Assembly (NCBI GenBank): GCA_947566645.1
Contig: CANOKL010000032.1
Location: forward strand, 1 to 47,203
Reading direction: 5' to 3'
DNA: 47,203 nucleotides
DNA from: an uncultured Lachnospiraceae bacterium
Lineage (GTDB): Bacteria; Bacillota; Clostridia; Lachnospirales; Lachnospiraceae
The position numbers and the translations under genes were made by a program. Positions 17,801 through 26,300 of this stretch are shown piece by piece; position 1 is the first letter of the stretch; the number at the start of each line of letters is the position of its first letter. Under the pieces are notes generated by a model, which saw only the letters and a program-made list of their open reading frames with translations, did not search any database and had not been told where the DNA came from.

Positions 17801-17903
17801 TTATGTCAGGATCCGGACATACAAGATAGTAAAGACGAACGGAAAAAAGAAAACCCTGTATTCTGACTGGTCCAAATCAAAGACAATACGTACAAAGAAA
17901 TAA
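14883..17903 (+). CDS. Large secreted protein with beta-helix-like region, Cys-pair repeats and Fn3-like end
   Basis: The protein has 1006 residues. A signal peptide (cleavage near PALAET, about residue 29) is followed by a long region (about 45-430) with the rhythm of a right-handed beta-helix or pectate-lyase-like fold. Residues about 590-830 hold three near-identical repeats of roughly 83 residues (DNA from 16650, 16900 and 17150). Each has an HxHxYE start, TCTE(D/E)GIKTY.C.CGEE, IAALGH, and a second Cys pair HCSVCG in the first two. Next come an Ig-like segment (TDFTYDGKAKAPSVVI) and a Lys-rich fibronectin-III-like C-terminus. The Cys-pair repeats are a common Lachnospiraceae surface module. 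No sortase motif is present. AAGGAGGAG precedes the ATG. Its ligand is unknown. Confidence 0.8.
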   Translation: MKGKMKRSLCVVTAAALLLGGMQIPALAETQESGKQREAVGLSGEEGVTVTTPEEFMSALSQKKSPITIGGIITFGNQAEESGRMKPVIIPSNTLIRGTVNAGLNARCPVQLEGDGVIFQDLELVFESSDALGSVPHREIFLAGHSLTFDNVNTYLEGAGADPGGLQGSEKELLPTVYAGGYTGTAVGDHASLTVRNANMKNSDSGTMFKAIYMGHEGGSDNNTAYKGSAVLNLDADTIVREGIHTECNSQAEINITGKDGYQDLVNAKEFYGNENTTLTLSRAIMENAVVNTVGNIVLSDQACLSPEAGSLNNVTLQNGACLDFNALKDTAEITGNFTGVSNEGEERGMLVLNSEGTLIIHGTVTGTTQFQTSHRLFPGTLLPDKTYIIADAANASESGFVLEQSYIDRGYELKYDVSGWTVEGAAIDLQKVGRIELRSAPKSIDLRKIVEKEDGSIPDENAYFEVIWYDENGNPYSDRDVIDTLWFYEADYVVRIRTDYWENDSEEVMEKTDWFQDVYLMASEENPGRYYLQAYSLAVPGDFTFLFLAEPFEGDLETVADVKALKDVVKAESRVIFYNEDTDIPEDPDHRHTYEARVTKEPTCTEDGIKTYACSCGEEYTEKIAALGHKEVTDPAVEPTETKDGKTEGSHCSVCGKVLKEQQIIPATGKPEHEHMYEVTATQEPTCTEEGIKTYTCSCGEEYTEKIAALGHKEVTDPAVEPTETEEGKTEGSHCSVCGEVLKEQQTIPATGKPGEHEHKYEVAVTKEPTCTEEGIKTFTCGCGEEHIEKIAALGHKYVEKRIPATTISNGKVQRVCSVCAETSDIAVIERPGKIKWSKTDFTYDGKAKAPSVVIEDITGKKLTAGTDYRLVYSKGRKNPGVYTATLEFCGNYSGKVAKTFTIRPQKTSLKRVTARSRGLRVTWKKQTSQTDGYQIQYSTNRSFKGKAAKIAAAGKKETAKNISRLKGKKKYYVRIRTYKIVKTNGKKKTLYSDWSKSKTIRTKK

Positions 17904-17918
17904 GAGTAGTCTATTCAA

Positions 17919-17943
17919 GAGGTCAGCTTACTGCGCTGACCTC
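17919..17943. terminator. Hairpin between convergent genes
   Basis: GAGGTCAGC (17919-17927) pairs perfectly with GCTGACCTC (17935-17943) over a seven-base loop. It lies in the 52-base gap between the convergent secreted-protein and HEPN genes and probably terminates both, although T-runs are poor. Confidence 0.6.
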
Positions 17944-17955
17944 CTCTGACATTCC

Positions 17956-18468
17956 TTATTCCAGCTGCTTTTTGAATATACTATAATAACAGTTCCATTC
18001 TAAATCATCACGTATAATCAGATCCCCGGGAAGTCTTGTCCGCAGTTTGTCCTTCACCTTATCAGTCAATTCCGGATTCAAAGCATAACTTAAATGATTC
18101 CTGTCCAAAAAGATTTTTACTTCCTGCAGTCCAACTTGAATTCGTCCGAATTCAAGGCTTATATCAAAATTATATCTGGTGTCTGATTCCCATGTTTCGA
18201 TTTCATACTGGTTTTGTTCGATCCAGTCAGTTATGACTGCAACGGATCCATTATTTTTCGACATGGCTATTAGTTTATGGATACTATGAGTTTGTGGGAT
18301 CGTGACTCCTTTACACTCTAAAAATGCTTTTAAAGTCTTTTCAACACATTGCTGCAGATTAAACGCAACATCATTCAGGTACAGTTCATCCTGTTCGTAA
18401 TATTTTATGAGCTTTGCGGCAACATCATAACAATGTCAGGCTGATTTGAAAAAACGGATATCACACAT
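17956..18468 (-). pseudogene. HEPN-domain toxin-like protein with in-frame TGA
   Basis: On the minus strand, GGAGGTGA then ATG at 18468 opens MCDIRFFKSA. A TGA codon follows at 18438-18436, and the same frame continues without interruption to 17956 (HCYDVAAKLIKYYEQDELYL, then FNLQQCVEKTLKAFLECKG and THSIHKLIAMSK). These are the helices of a HEPN domain, as in PF05168. Total length would be about 170 residues, normal for the family. The TGA falls in helix 1, where many homologues have an aromatic or charged residue, so TGG to TGA is the simplest change. Either the toxin is dead, or translation restarts downstream (Met 18264) or reads through. The ribosome binding site overlaps the last codons of the upstream MNT gene, so the pair is translationally coupled. 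Confidence 0.75.
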
Positions 18469-18472
18469 AGAT

Positions 18473-18847
18473 TCACCTCCTAAACACGATTACACCGGTA
18501 TTCTCAATTTCTTTTTTTAGCCGTTCCCCTAACCTGGAACTGAATATAATGTCTGTTTCACTTTTTACATTTGATAAGGGAGCATCAATCCGTAATTGTG
18601 AATCGTCCCGTATGATCAATATATCCAGGTCACTCCCTGACCAACAGTCAAAGCGTACAGCGCTGCCGAAGATGATCAGCCCTGTAATGTGAATGTCTTT
18701 TTTAACAGCCTTTATCAGGTTGAAAACATCCTTTTGTTTAAGCGGATGAATATGATTTACATTTTCATATTGTAGGTTGGAAAGAACTTCAAAATTCCAT
18801 AGATTATTTCCATTATGGGAAATGTATGAATCAATCCGGGCATCCAT
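18473..18847 (-). CDS. MNT nucleotidyltransferase antitoxin of HEPN/MNT pair
   Basis: The protein has 124 residues with a minimal nucleotidyltransferase fold. It contains IIFGSAVRFDCWSGSDLDIL, an exact GS-x10-DxD catalytic motif, and a later TDIIFS strand that supplies the third acidic residue. In HEPN/MNT modules this enzyme neutralises the HEPN RNase-like toxin, often by adding AMP to it. The start at 18847 is chosen because GGAGGAG lies five bases upstream; the frame extends back to 18892 without a better site. Its final Arg-Arg-stop codons contain the AGGAGG that serves the HEPN gene. Confidence 0.85.
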   Translation of the reverse strand: MDARIDSYISHNGNNLWNFEVLSNLQYENVNHIHPLKQKDVFNLIKAVKKDIHITGLIIFGSAVRFDCWSGSDLDILIIRDDSQLRIDAPLSNVKSETDIIFSSRLGERLKKEIENTGVIVFRR

Positions 18848-18888
18848 GTGAACTCCTCCAAATTCTCTTTTTGCAATACTCTGCTTTT

Positions 18889-19257
18889 TCATAAGATAAA
18901 ACTGCCAATCGCCTGTCCAATCCTTACAATATCACTATTTCCGGTAAATTCAAATTTTACCAGCCCTATACTGCTGAACCACAGTTCCAGTTCACTATCC
19001 ATATCCAGTACACCGGATGTTTCGACAGAAAACGCCTGTATTTTGGAATACGGAAGGGAAGTATAGTCCTTCTTCTTTCCAGTCACTCCCTGTACATTCA
19101 CGGCAATTACACGTTTGTTTGTAAACGTCACAGAATCCCGGACTCCTTTGTAACTTCCGATTATGGTCTCGCCAGGTATAAGAAGCTGCTCAACTTCCCG
19201 TCCGGCTCCATCTGCTTTCTTTAACTTAAAAATACTTCCATTTTTAAAATCAATCAT
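18889..19257 (-). CDS. Bacterial PH-domain (bPH_1, PF08000) protein
   Basis: The 122-residue protein is predicted to be a single bacterial pleckstrin-homology domain. Markers are LLIPGETIIGSYKGVRDSVTFTNKRVIAVN, then KKDYTSLPYSKIQAFSVETSG and LELWFSSIGLVKFEF with a C-terminal helix (IVRIGQAIGSFIL). The length is typical. Function in bacteria is mostly unknown; some relatives sit beside stress or defence genes. It ends where the MNT frame begins on the same strand, with a four-base overlap if the longer MNT start is used, so the three genes form one minus-strand operon. AGAGAGGG lies about eight bases before the ATG. Confidence 0.8.
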   Translation of the reverse strand: MIDFKNGSIFKLKKADGAGREVEQLLIPGETIIGSYKGVRDSVTFTNKRVIAVNVQGVTGKKKDYTSLPYSKIQAFSVETSGVLDMDSELELWFSSIGLVKFEFTGNSDIVRIGQAIGSFIL

Positions 19258-19304
19258 AATAGATTCCCTCTCTTTCTTCTTTGGTCTGAGTTTTTAACAT
19301 CCAT
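19254..19304 (-). CDS. 16-codon upstream small frame
   Basis: A GAGGAG-preceded ATG at 19304 opens a 16-residue, Lys/Arg-rich frame whose TGA overlaps the start ATG of the bPH gene (ATGA). Its leader and start (19299-19316) duplicate, almost base for base, the ribosome binding site and start of the MNT gene (18842-18859). It may be a relic of a duplicated gene start or a short coupling peptide. Confidence 0.3.
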   Translation of the reverse strand: MDVKNSDQRRKRGNLL

Positions 19305-19420
19305 GTGAACTCCTCTCAATTGTCCTCGTCTTTCCCCAATTATAAACTAACCCATTTTATTTTACAAGACCGCCATACAGGCTTTTCAGAGAACATGCAC
19401 AGACAGCACCGAATGAGAAC

Positions 19421-19486
19421 ATGGAGCTTAAGAACGGGGATAAGCTGATATTTGCGGATGAAGAGTATGAGTTTAAGGTGTTCTGA
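19421..19486 (+). pseudogene. Possible FHA-domain C-terminal remnant
   Basis: The plus strand encodes MELKNGDKLIFADEEYEFKV ending in a stop at 19484-19486. The NGD.I.fA..EY.F pattern is the last strand pair of FHA domains found in many clostridial proteins. Nothing recognisable precedes it, so it is a fragment at best. Confidence 0.35.
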
Positions 19487-19560
19487 TACAAAAGATATTG
19501 CCGCATAAGGGATGCTGTTACCTTGGTGAAGGAAATCAAAATAAAGAAATAAAAAAGTGA

Positions 19561-19600
19561 CTGGGGACGGGGTATTTTTAAAAATACCCCGTCCCCATTG
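19561..19600. repeat. REP-like GGGGACGGGG palindrome 5
   Basis: TGGGGACGGGGTATTTTT is followed directly by AAAAATACCCCGTCCCCA, a perfect palindrome without a spacer. It lies between the minus-strand bPH/MNT/HEPN operon and the plus-strand Wadjet operon. Confidence 0.85.
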
Positions 19601-19708
19601 CGTTTTCTTTTTTTATGCTTATTTTATCTGCACTTTATCCGATATAATAATAGTAAAGACAAAAAGGTATTTAAAATTGGCTATACCAGGACTAAGGGAG
19701 GAACTGCT

Positions 19709-20698
19709 ATGGATCAATGTACATGTTACAACTCTCCCGTCTGCCAGAGGATCCAGCCATGGACGGAAAAGATTTCCGAGGCGCAGATGGAAAATATAAA
19801 GAAGAATTTTTCTTCAGCAAAACCCATGAATGACGAGCCTCTTGCAATTAAGAAGGATTCTACGATAAAGGATTCCTTGGCCGCCGGGACAGAAGCAGCC
19901 GCCCCGTCCGACCGCAAGGCTGCGATCAGTGTTCTGCGCCATGTAACCCCGTATTATACAGGCTACGCGCGGATTGATAATGCAATTACAGACGCCCTGT
20001 ACGGAAAGAGCCAGGAATTAAAGGATAATGTATACGATATTATGTGGAATGACCTGCTCCGACATAATGTACACGGTCTTACGGAGGATGACCGGACTGC
20101 ACTGATTTCCCTCGGGGTTCAGAAGGCAGAATACCTTGCAGACCAGTATATGGATGACAGGACAAAGAGCTCCTTTATGGAGGCAATCCGTTCCGTTGCC
20201 CGGATTGGCATGGAAGGCACGCGCGTCAGTGCATGTAAGATGGAGTACAATGTGAAGCATGCCATCTGCCTGGACGGAAATAACCACGTCCATGACGACA
20301 ACATGGAGGAGTACCTTTATACCATGGAGAGGGAAGCGCCAGAGGAGTATAAGACTTATCTGAAGATTAAGAAGACTCCAAAGACCGGTGCACAAGAAGC
20401 AGCATTCTTTGCGCTGCACTGGGCAATGAAGAACCTGAACCTGATCGCGGCAAACAGGCCAGATTATCAGAGGCGGAAGGACGAGCAATATGAGAAGCTT
20501 CAGAAGGTAAAGATAGACGATACCTTTTCCGGTGCAGACACCTCCAGTAAAGAAAACTTTCTTGCATCTATAGTGGAGAAGCTTAAGATGAACCAGAATC
20601 TGCAGCAGAGCTTCTTTATGGAGCAGATCATGAAGATGTCCGAGACCTCCGGTGTATATCTGCTTGGAAGACAGATGGTTCTGTCTGGGAAGGCGTAA
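19709..20698 (+). CDS. Unknown protein directly upstream of the Wadjet operon
   Basis: I do not recognise this 329-residue protein. It starts with a short Cys-containing segment (CTCYNSPVCQ) and a disordered stretch rich in Lys, Ser and Ala. A mostly helical domain runs from about residue 75 (VTPYYTGYARIDNAITDALYG) to 165 (FMEAIRSVARIGMEG). A charged helical segment and a C-terminal Met/Gln-rich helix follow (about 285-325). There is no signal peptide, membrane segment or obvious catalytic motif. GGGAGG precedes ATG 19709 by seven bases. The gene ends 66 bases before jetA with no terminator between them, so it is probably co-transcribed with the SMC-type defence genes. It may be an accessory or regulatory subunit, or an unrelated passenger. 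Confidence 0.7.
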   Translation: MDQCTCYNSPVCQRIQPWTEKISEAQMENIKKNFSSAKPMNDEPLAIKKDSTIKDSLAAGTEAAAPSDRKAAISVLRHVTPYYTGYARIDNAITDALYGKSQELKDNVYDIMWNDLLRHNVHGLTEDDRTALISLGVQKAEYLADQYMDDRTKSSFMEAIRSVARIGMEGTRVSACKMEYNVKHAICLDGNNHVHDDNMEEYLYTMEREAPEEYKTYLKIKKTPKTGAQEAAFFALHWAMKNLNLIAANRPDYQRRKDEQYEKLQKVKIDDTFSGADTSSKENFLASIVEKLKMNQNLQQSFFMEQIMKMSETSGVYLLGRQMVLSGKA

Positions 20699-20764
20699 GA
20701 GCAGGAAAATGGCCTCCTGACAGTAACAGTGAAGGAAAAGCCGCAGAAAAAGAGGACAGAAAGT

Positions 20765-22249
20765 ATGCACGTATCAGAAAAGCTCACCAGGCCTTTGACA
20801 GAAGCAAAGTATTTAAATGCGGATAATGTAGACCGTTACAGGGCCATTATGCGCATTTTTTATGAGAATTATGAAAAATTAAAATACTGGATGTATCAGG
20901 AAGAGGTATATGCAGAGATGGTGCAGGAGCCTTATTTTTCAGATTACAGGCCGGAACAGTGCCAGCAGGATCTGTCGGCTCTGGTGGAATGGAAAAACTT
21001 AAGCACCATGCAGGACACAAGGAAGGTCTCATCCATTGAGGAATTTAAAAATAAGAAATTCCGCTATCAGATGTCAGAGTACAGCGTAGAGATTGAGCGT
21101 CTTGTACTGCGCCTTGAAAATCTTCTCGTAGAGGGGGCTTCCCTGGAACCGACCCTTTTAGAGAGAATCAGGCGCTGTGTGGAGCAGTTCCCCGAGATGG
21201 CCACAAAGGATGAGGAAACAGTTTATACCTGGTGGAATGACCTGAACCATGACTTCATCAGGCTGAACCAGAACTACCAGGACTACATTCGGGATCTGAA
21301 CAGCGTGAAAGCAGAAGAGATGATGCGGACAAAGGAGTTCCTTCTATTTAAAGATAAGCTGGTGGAATATCTCCGGAACTTCATCCGGGGGCTTCAGAGA
21401 AATGTAGGCGTGATTGAAGAGCACCTGCGGGCAATTGATGAGGAGATGCTGGGCCAGGTGCTTGACAAGGTCAGTGCCTATGAGATGTCTATCCCAAGGA
21501 TGGACGCAGGGACTGCGGAGGAGCTTTTTGCAGAGAAGGCCAGGGGACGCTATCAGAACATTTACAGATGGTTCGTCTCAGGAGACGGTGAGGAAAATGA
21601 AGCGGGCAAGCTCTTTGATGCCACGAACGAGATCATCCGCAGGATTACCCGCTATGCGGCGCAGATGAGCGAGAGAAATGCCCTGGGGGCAAACCGACGG
21701 GAAGAGTACCGGAAGCTTGCCTCTATTTTTATGAAATGTAAAGATATGCAGGAAGCCCACAGACTGTCGGCAGTGGTCTTCGGGCTGGAGCGCCCCTTTC
21801 ATCTGAAGGACGGGGACGCGCGGGAGACGGACAGCATGAACAAGGGTGTGTTCGAAGAAGAACCCATCCAGTTTACCCTGAAGCCAAGGATCCGTACCTA
21901 CAGGGAAAAATCAAGGCGCAGTTCCATCGCTGAGAAAGGGCAGGAAAAGGCAGCGGCAAGACAGCAGATGCTTAAGAGCCTTAAGGAAGACCGGAAGAAG
22001 CTTGCCGCATTGGAGAAGGAGGGACGGATTGATTTTTCCGCGCTTCCTGTTTTGGATGCAGGCGTCCGGGAGATACTTTTAAAGTGGCTGTCAGACGCAC
22101 TGGAAGATGGGGACTATACAGCGAGGACCGATGACGGGCGGCTGTACACACTGGACATGGAACACGCGGACGAAACATGCGTTGTTTACTGTGAGGACGG
22201 AAATTTTACGATGCCAAAGCTTAGCATCGTATTTCAGGAGGAGAGATAG
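20765..22249 (+). CDS. jetA: Wadjet JetA (TIGR02677 / DUF2397), kleisin-like subunit
   Basis: The protein has 494 residues and matches the TIGR02677 family, the first gene of the DUF2397/2398/2399-type Wadjet cassettes. By analogy with MukF it would be the kleisin that bridges the JetC ATPase heads. The N-terminal region (NADNVDRYRAIMRIFYENYEKLKYWMY) looks like the winged-helix start, and the middle is helical and strongly charged. The end carries WLSDALEDGDYTARTDDGRLYTL, a domain that recurs in the family. ATG 20765 is chosen because AGAGGA lies eight bases upstream; a GTG at 20729 in frame lacks such support. The stop lies three bases before the jetB start. Confidence 0.85.
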   Translation: MHVSEKLTRPLTEAKYLNADNVDRYRAIMRIFYENYEKLKYWMYQEEVYAEMVQEPYFSDYRPEQCQQDLSALVEWKNLSTMQDTRKVSSIEEFKNKKFRYQMSEYSVEIERLVLRLENLLVEGASLEPTLLERIRRCVEQFPEMATKDEETVYTWWNDLNHDFIRLNQNYQDYIRDLNSVKAEEMMRTKEFLLFKDKLVEYLRNFIRGLQRNVGVIEEHLRAIDEEMLGQVLDKVSAYEMSIPRMDAGTAEELFAEKARGRYQNIYRWFVSGDGEENEAGKLFDATNEIIRRITRYAAQMSERNALGANRREEYRKLASIFMKCKDMQEAHRLSAVVFGLERPFHLKDGDARETDSMNKGVFEEEPIQFTLKPRIRTYREKSRRSSIAEKGQEKAAARQQMLKSLKEDRKKLAALEKEGRIDFSALPVLDAGVREILLKWLSDALEDGDYTARTDDGRLYTLDMEHADETCVVYCEDGNFTMPKLSIVFQEER

Positions 22250-22252
22250 AGG

Positions 22253-23392
22253 TTGAAGGAACTGGAGCTTTTGCTTTTCAGACGGTGGGTTTTAAAATCC
22301 GAAGAAAAGGAGCTGTATTATAAAATCAGGGATTCTATCGGCGAGATCCGCAAGTTTGCCACAGAGAAGATGGGATGTCAGATCATTGAGAATTCCCTGC
22401 TGGTCAAGATGGAGAAAATACCGGCACTGCCGGAGGAGTATATGGGAATCACAGAGTTTTCCTCTAAGGAGGAATACGCATTTCTCTGTATTCTGCTGAT
22501 GTTTCTGGAGGACAAGGAACCCCAGGAGCAGTTTATCCTGTCCCAGCTTACGGAATATATAGAGGTAAATATGCCGGAGCATCAGGCAGACTGGACCCTG
22601 TATACGAACCGCAGGCGGCTGGTTAAGGTGCTCAGGTATGCAGTGTCCCAGGGGATTCTCCGGGTGACGGACGGAAATGACGATGTGTTTATGGATGCAC
22701 AGTCCGGTGAGGTGCTGTATGAAAATACAGGCGCCTCCCGGTATTTTATGCGGAATTTTTCCAGGGACATTATGGAATATCAGAAGCCGGAGGATTTCCG
22801 GGAGAGTGAATGGTTCGAGATGGATGAGGACCGGGGAATTGCAAGGCGGCACAGGGTTTACAAGAGACTGCTGTTTTCCGTGGGGATGTACAAAAGGGAA
22901 GGCCAGGATGAGGATTTTGAGTACTTGAAATATTATGGGAGAAGGCTCTCTGAAGATCTGGAGCAGACATTTGACTGCCAGGTGCACATCCACAGGGGCA
23001 GCGCATATCTGATGTCAGGGGAGGACTGCCGGATGGGCGCGGTGTTTCCTGCCAATAATGCGATGTCTGACATCCTCCTTTTATGCTGTGCCAGAATCAG
23101 GGAGAAGGTTCTGGGCGGAGAGTGGAATGCTCTTAGGGACGAGACGGTTTCGGTAGACAGACTGGAATTTGAGCGTATGCTCAGGGAAGTAAAGGCACAG
23201 TCAGGGTCAGGATTTACGAAAAATTACAGGGAAATGCCGGAAGGAGAATTCATACGGGAGATTACAGAGCAGATGGAGCGCTGGACATTTATCCGGACAT
23301 CTGATCTGGGGCAGGTCATGATCCTGCCGTCGGCAGGAAAGCTGGCAGGGCATTATCCGGCGGATTATGAGAACAGGCAGGAGGAAGGATAA
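22253..23392 (+). CDS. jetB: Wadjet JetB (TIGR02678 / DUF2398), KITE-like subunit
   Basis: The protein has 379 residues of the TIGR02678/DUF2398 family, the MukE-like partner that binds the kleisin in Wadjet SMC complexes. The N-terminal half shows winged-helix character (EYAFLCILLMFLEDKEPQEQFILSQLTEYI, then WTLYTNRRRLVKVLRYAVSQGILRV). The FMRNFSRDIMEYQ and ARRHRVYKRLLFSVG segments are typical of the family. The start is TTG at 22253, nine bases after AGGAGGAG (22236-22243). The gap to jetA is three bases, and jetC begins one base after the jetB stop. This tight packing implies coupled translation and fixed stoichiometry. Confidence 0.85.
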   Translation: MKELELLLFRRWVLKSEEKELYYKIRDSIGEIRKFATEKMGCQIIENSLLVKMEKIPALPEEYMGITEFSSKEEYAFLCILLMFLEDKEPQEQFILSQLTEYIEVNMPEHQADWTLYTNRRRLVKVLRYAVSQGILRVTDGNDDVFMDAQSGEVLYENTGASRYFMRNFSRDIMEYQKPEDFRESEWFEMDEDRGIARRHRVYKRLLFSVGMYKREGQDEDFEYLKYYGRRLSEDLEQTFDCQVHIHRGSAYLMSGEDCRMGAVFPANNAMSDILLLCCARIREKVLGGEWNALRDETVSVDRLEFERMLREVKAQSGSGFTKNYREMPEGEFIREITEQMERWTFIRTSDLGQVMILPSAGKLAGHYPADYENRQEEG

Positions 23393-23393
23393 G

Positions 23394-26300
23394 ATGAACA
23401 GCAGATGGCAGGCAAATAAAATCGGCCTCATTAATTTCTGGTATTATGATGAGCAGGAATTCCCGTTTGTGAAAGGGAGGATGCTGCTTCGGGGGTCAAA
23501 CGGCTCGGGAAAATCCGTAACCATGCAGAGCGTGGTGCCCCTTCTGTTAGACGGGAACATGAGTCCGGAGCGGCTTGACCCCTTTGGATCCAGGGACAGA
23601 AAGATGAGCAGCTATCTTCTGGAGGAGGACGATGAGCGCGAGGAGCGTACAGGATACCTGTACCTGGAATTCTGCCGTCCCGGGGGCGGGGCATACCTGA
23701 CAGTCGGGATGGGAATACGGGCAAGGCGGGGGAAACCTCTGGATAAATGGTATTTCAGCCTGACAGACGGAAGGCGGATCGGAAAAGACTTTTTCCTGTA
23801 TAAGCAGACAGAGGAGAGAATGACCCTCTCCAAGAAGGAGCTTGAAAACCGTCTCAGGGAGGGCGGACAGGTCTTTGACCGTCAGGCAGACTACATGGAA
23901 TATGTAAACCGGCAGATTTTCGGTTTTGATACAGTGGAAGAATATAAGGAAATGATTGACCTTCTCATCCAGCTTCGCACGCCGAAGCTTTCAAAGGATT
24001 TCAAACCATCAGTTGTCAATGATATTTTAAGCGATTCCCTGCAGCCCCTGTCGGATGAGGACCTGCGCCCCATGTCTGAGGCAATCGAAAATATGGATGC
24101 CATGAACATGAATCTGAAGGCCAGAAAGGAAGGAAAGCAGGCGGCTGAGAAGATTAACCGGGTGCTGGACCGGTACAACCGTCTTATGCTCTACGAGAAG
24201 GCGGAGGGCTATGAGGAGAACCGGAAAAAGCTCCTGGCTCTGGAAAAGGATGAGAGGGAGAGAGCGCGCAGGATACAGACCCTTGAAGAGGAGGTCTCAG
24301 AGCTTGAAACCGAGCGGACAGAACTGGATCTTAAGAAGGAGTCCATGGAGAAGGAAAAGGATTCCTTAAGTAAGAGTGACGCGGTGGGGCTGAAAAACAG
24401 AGAGCTGGAGCTTTCCGGACAGATCAGGGAGAGGGAGCAGCTTCTGGAAGAAAAAGAGCGGCAGCTTGCGGCAAAGCAGGAGGTATTCCGGGAGACGCAG
24501 CAGAAGGAAAAGGAAGAGAAGGACAGGGAATATCAGAAGGAGCAGGAATTATTTTCCCTGTTGGAGGAAATGCAGGATGAAGCAGAGGATATGGCCTTTG
24601 ATGACCACGCCCTCTTTGCAGCGGAATTAAAGGAAAACAGGAAGGAGCCTTATGACTTTGACTCCCATCAGAGCCAGTTTGAGAGGACCCAGGAGGGAAT
24701 CGAGAATGGGCTTGCCCTGCTGCGGGAGACGGATATACAGCAGAGGCAGACAGAAGAGCTGTTTCAGAAAAGGGAGAGGCATCAGCGAGAGACAGACAGC
24801 GCCCTGCGCCGTGTCGGTGAGCTGGAAGCAGTTCTTGACCAGGTGCAGAATGAATGGAAGGAGTCAGTCTACAGATGGAATGCATCAAACAGGGAGCTTA
24901 AACTTCCAGAAGAGCAGATGAAGGAACTGTCAGGATTTGCGGATACCTATCATGAGCAGTCAGATTTTGCCCAGGTAAGAAAGGGTGTGGCAGATGTATG
25001 GATTGCCGGTCAGAGCCGGTTAAAATCCGCCCTCGGGAAGCTTCATGACAGAAAACAGGAGCTGGAAGAGGAGTACAGGGAACGGAAAAAAGAATTAGAG
25101 GAGTGGGAGAACAAAAAGGAGCCCGAACCGCCAAGAAGCGAAGCTGTCCTAAGGAACAGGGAGCGCTTAAGGGAGAAAGGAATCCCTTACCAGGAATTCT
25201 ATAAGGTACTGGAGTTCGGCTCTGAGCTGTCCGCGGCAGACTGTAACCGTCTGGAGGAAGCCTTTTTCCATATGGGAATCCTGGATGCGCTCATTGTGGA
25301 GGAAGGCTATAAGGAACAGGTTCTGAAGGCGGATCCCGGATGCTGTGACCGTTATCTGTTTGTGCAGAAGCAGAGGGCAGAGAAAAGTGTCCTGGAGGTT
25401 CTGGATCTGAATGATTCGGTCAATGACATTTTCTTCAATCAGAGAATTACGGGAATATTGGAAAATATAGCCTATGGGCCGGAAGGAACTACGGCGGTTT
25501 CTCCGGAGGGCTTCTATCAGATCGGCATTGTCACAGGAACACTGACAGGAGAATATAAGGCAGGATTTCTCGGCACAAGGGCGAGGGAGCAGAACCGGCA
25601 GGCAAGAATGGAGGCCTGCCGCAAAGCAATGGTGGCACTTCGCGAGGAGCTGGACAGCGCGGCATCAGAAGAAGAGGCGCTTAAGTCCAGGCTGGAGACG
25701 CTCCGCTCTGAGTATGAGGCGTTTCCAGGGGATGAGGACTTAAGAGAAGCCTGCCGTATGCTGGCAGGAGCGCAGCAGGCGGCGGAGCGCATGAAAGAAG
25801 AAGGAAACAGACTGGAAGAAGAACTGCAGGAGATGACAGAGAAGCTTAAGACCATGAAAAAGGAAGCAGTGCAGATTGCCGAAAAGCTTTACCTGACCTG
25901 CAGCCTGGAGGTATTCCGGCGGGCAGAGGCGGCATCCCGTATGTACGGGAAGCATTTTTACCGCGTGCGGTCTGCCCACGAGATTTATCTGCAGATCACC
26001 TTACATCTTGGGGAGCTTCAGGACCGCATGGAGGAGCTTAACGAGGATATGGATCAGATCCGCTATGATGCCGGAAACACGGCAAGGGCACTTCGAAAAG
26101 ACCGGGAAGAGCATAGTTCTGTCAGGGAACAGCTAAAGCTTACGGATTATGAGAAGATTAAAAACCGCCTGGATCTGTGCCTTGGGTGGCTTAAGGAATA
26201 TCCTGTAAGACTGGGGCGCTGCGTGGAAGAGCAGGCAGGAAAGCGGGAGCAGATCAAGACCTTAAAGGAACAGCTTGTACAGAACCAGGCCAGCCTTAAG

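Larger units (their letters stand above)
19305..19708. other. Intergenic region upstream of the Wadjet-associated operon
   Basis: This stretch contains a short relic of an FHA domain end (19421-19486), a REP-like palindrome (19561-19600) and a TATAAT (19643-19648) that could be the -10 of the downstream operon; a matching -35 is weak. I see no complete gene. Confidence 0.45.

Noticed and set aside
20018..20770. 250-codon minus-strand open frame opposite the gene ahead of jetA
   Set aside because: There is no ribosome binding site and the composition is unnatural (Leu, Cys, His rich). The plus strand has a good start and typical codon use.
22292..22993. Long minus-strand open frame of 233 codons opposite jetB
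   Set aside because: It mirrors the codon pattern of jetB, has no ribosome binding site, and its protein is low-complexity Leu/His/Pro. The plus-strand gene is clearly real.
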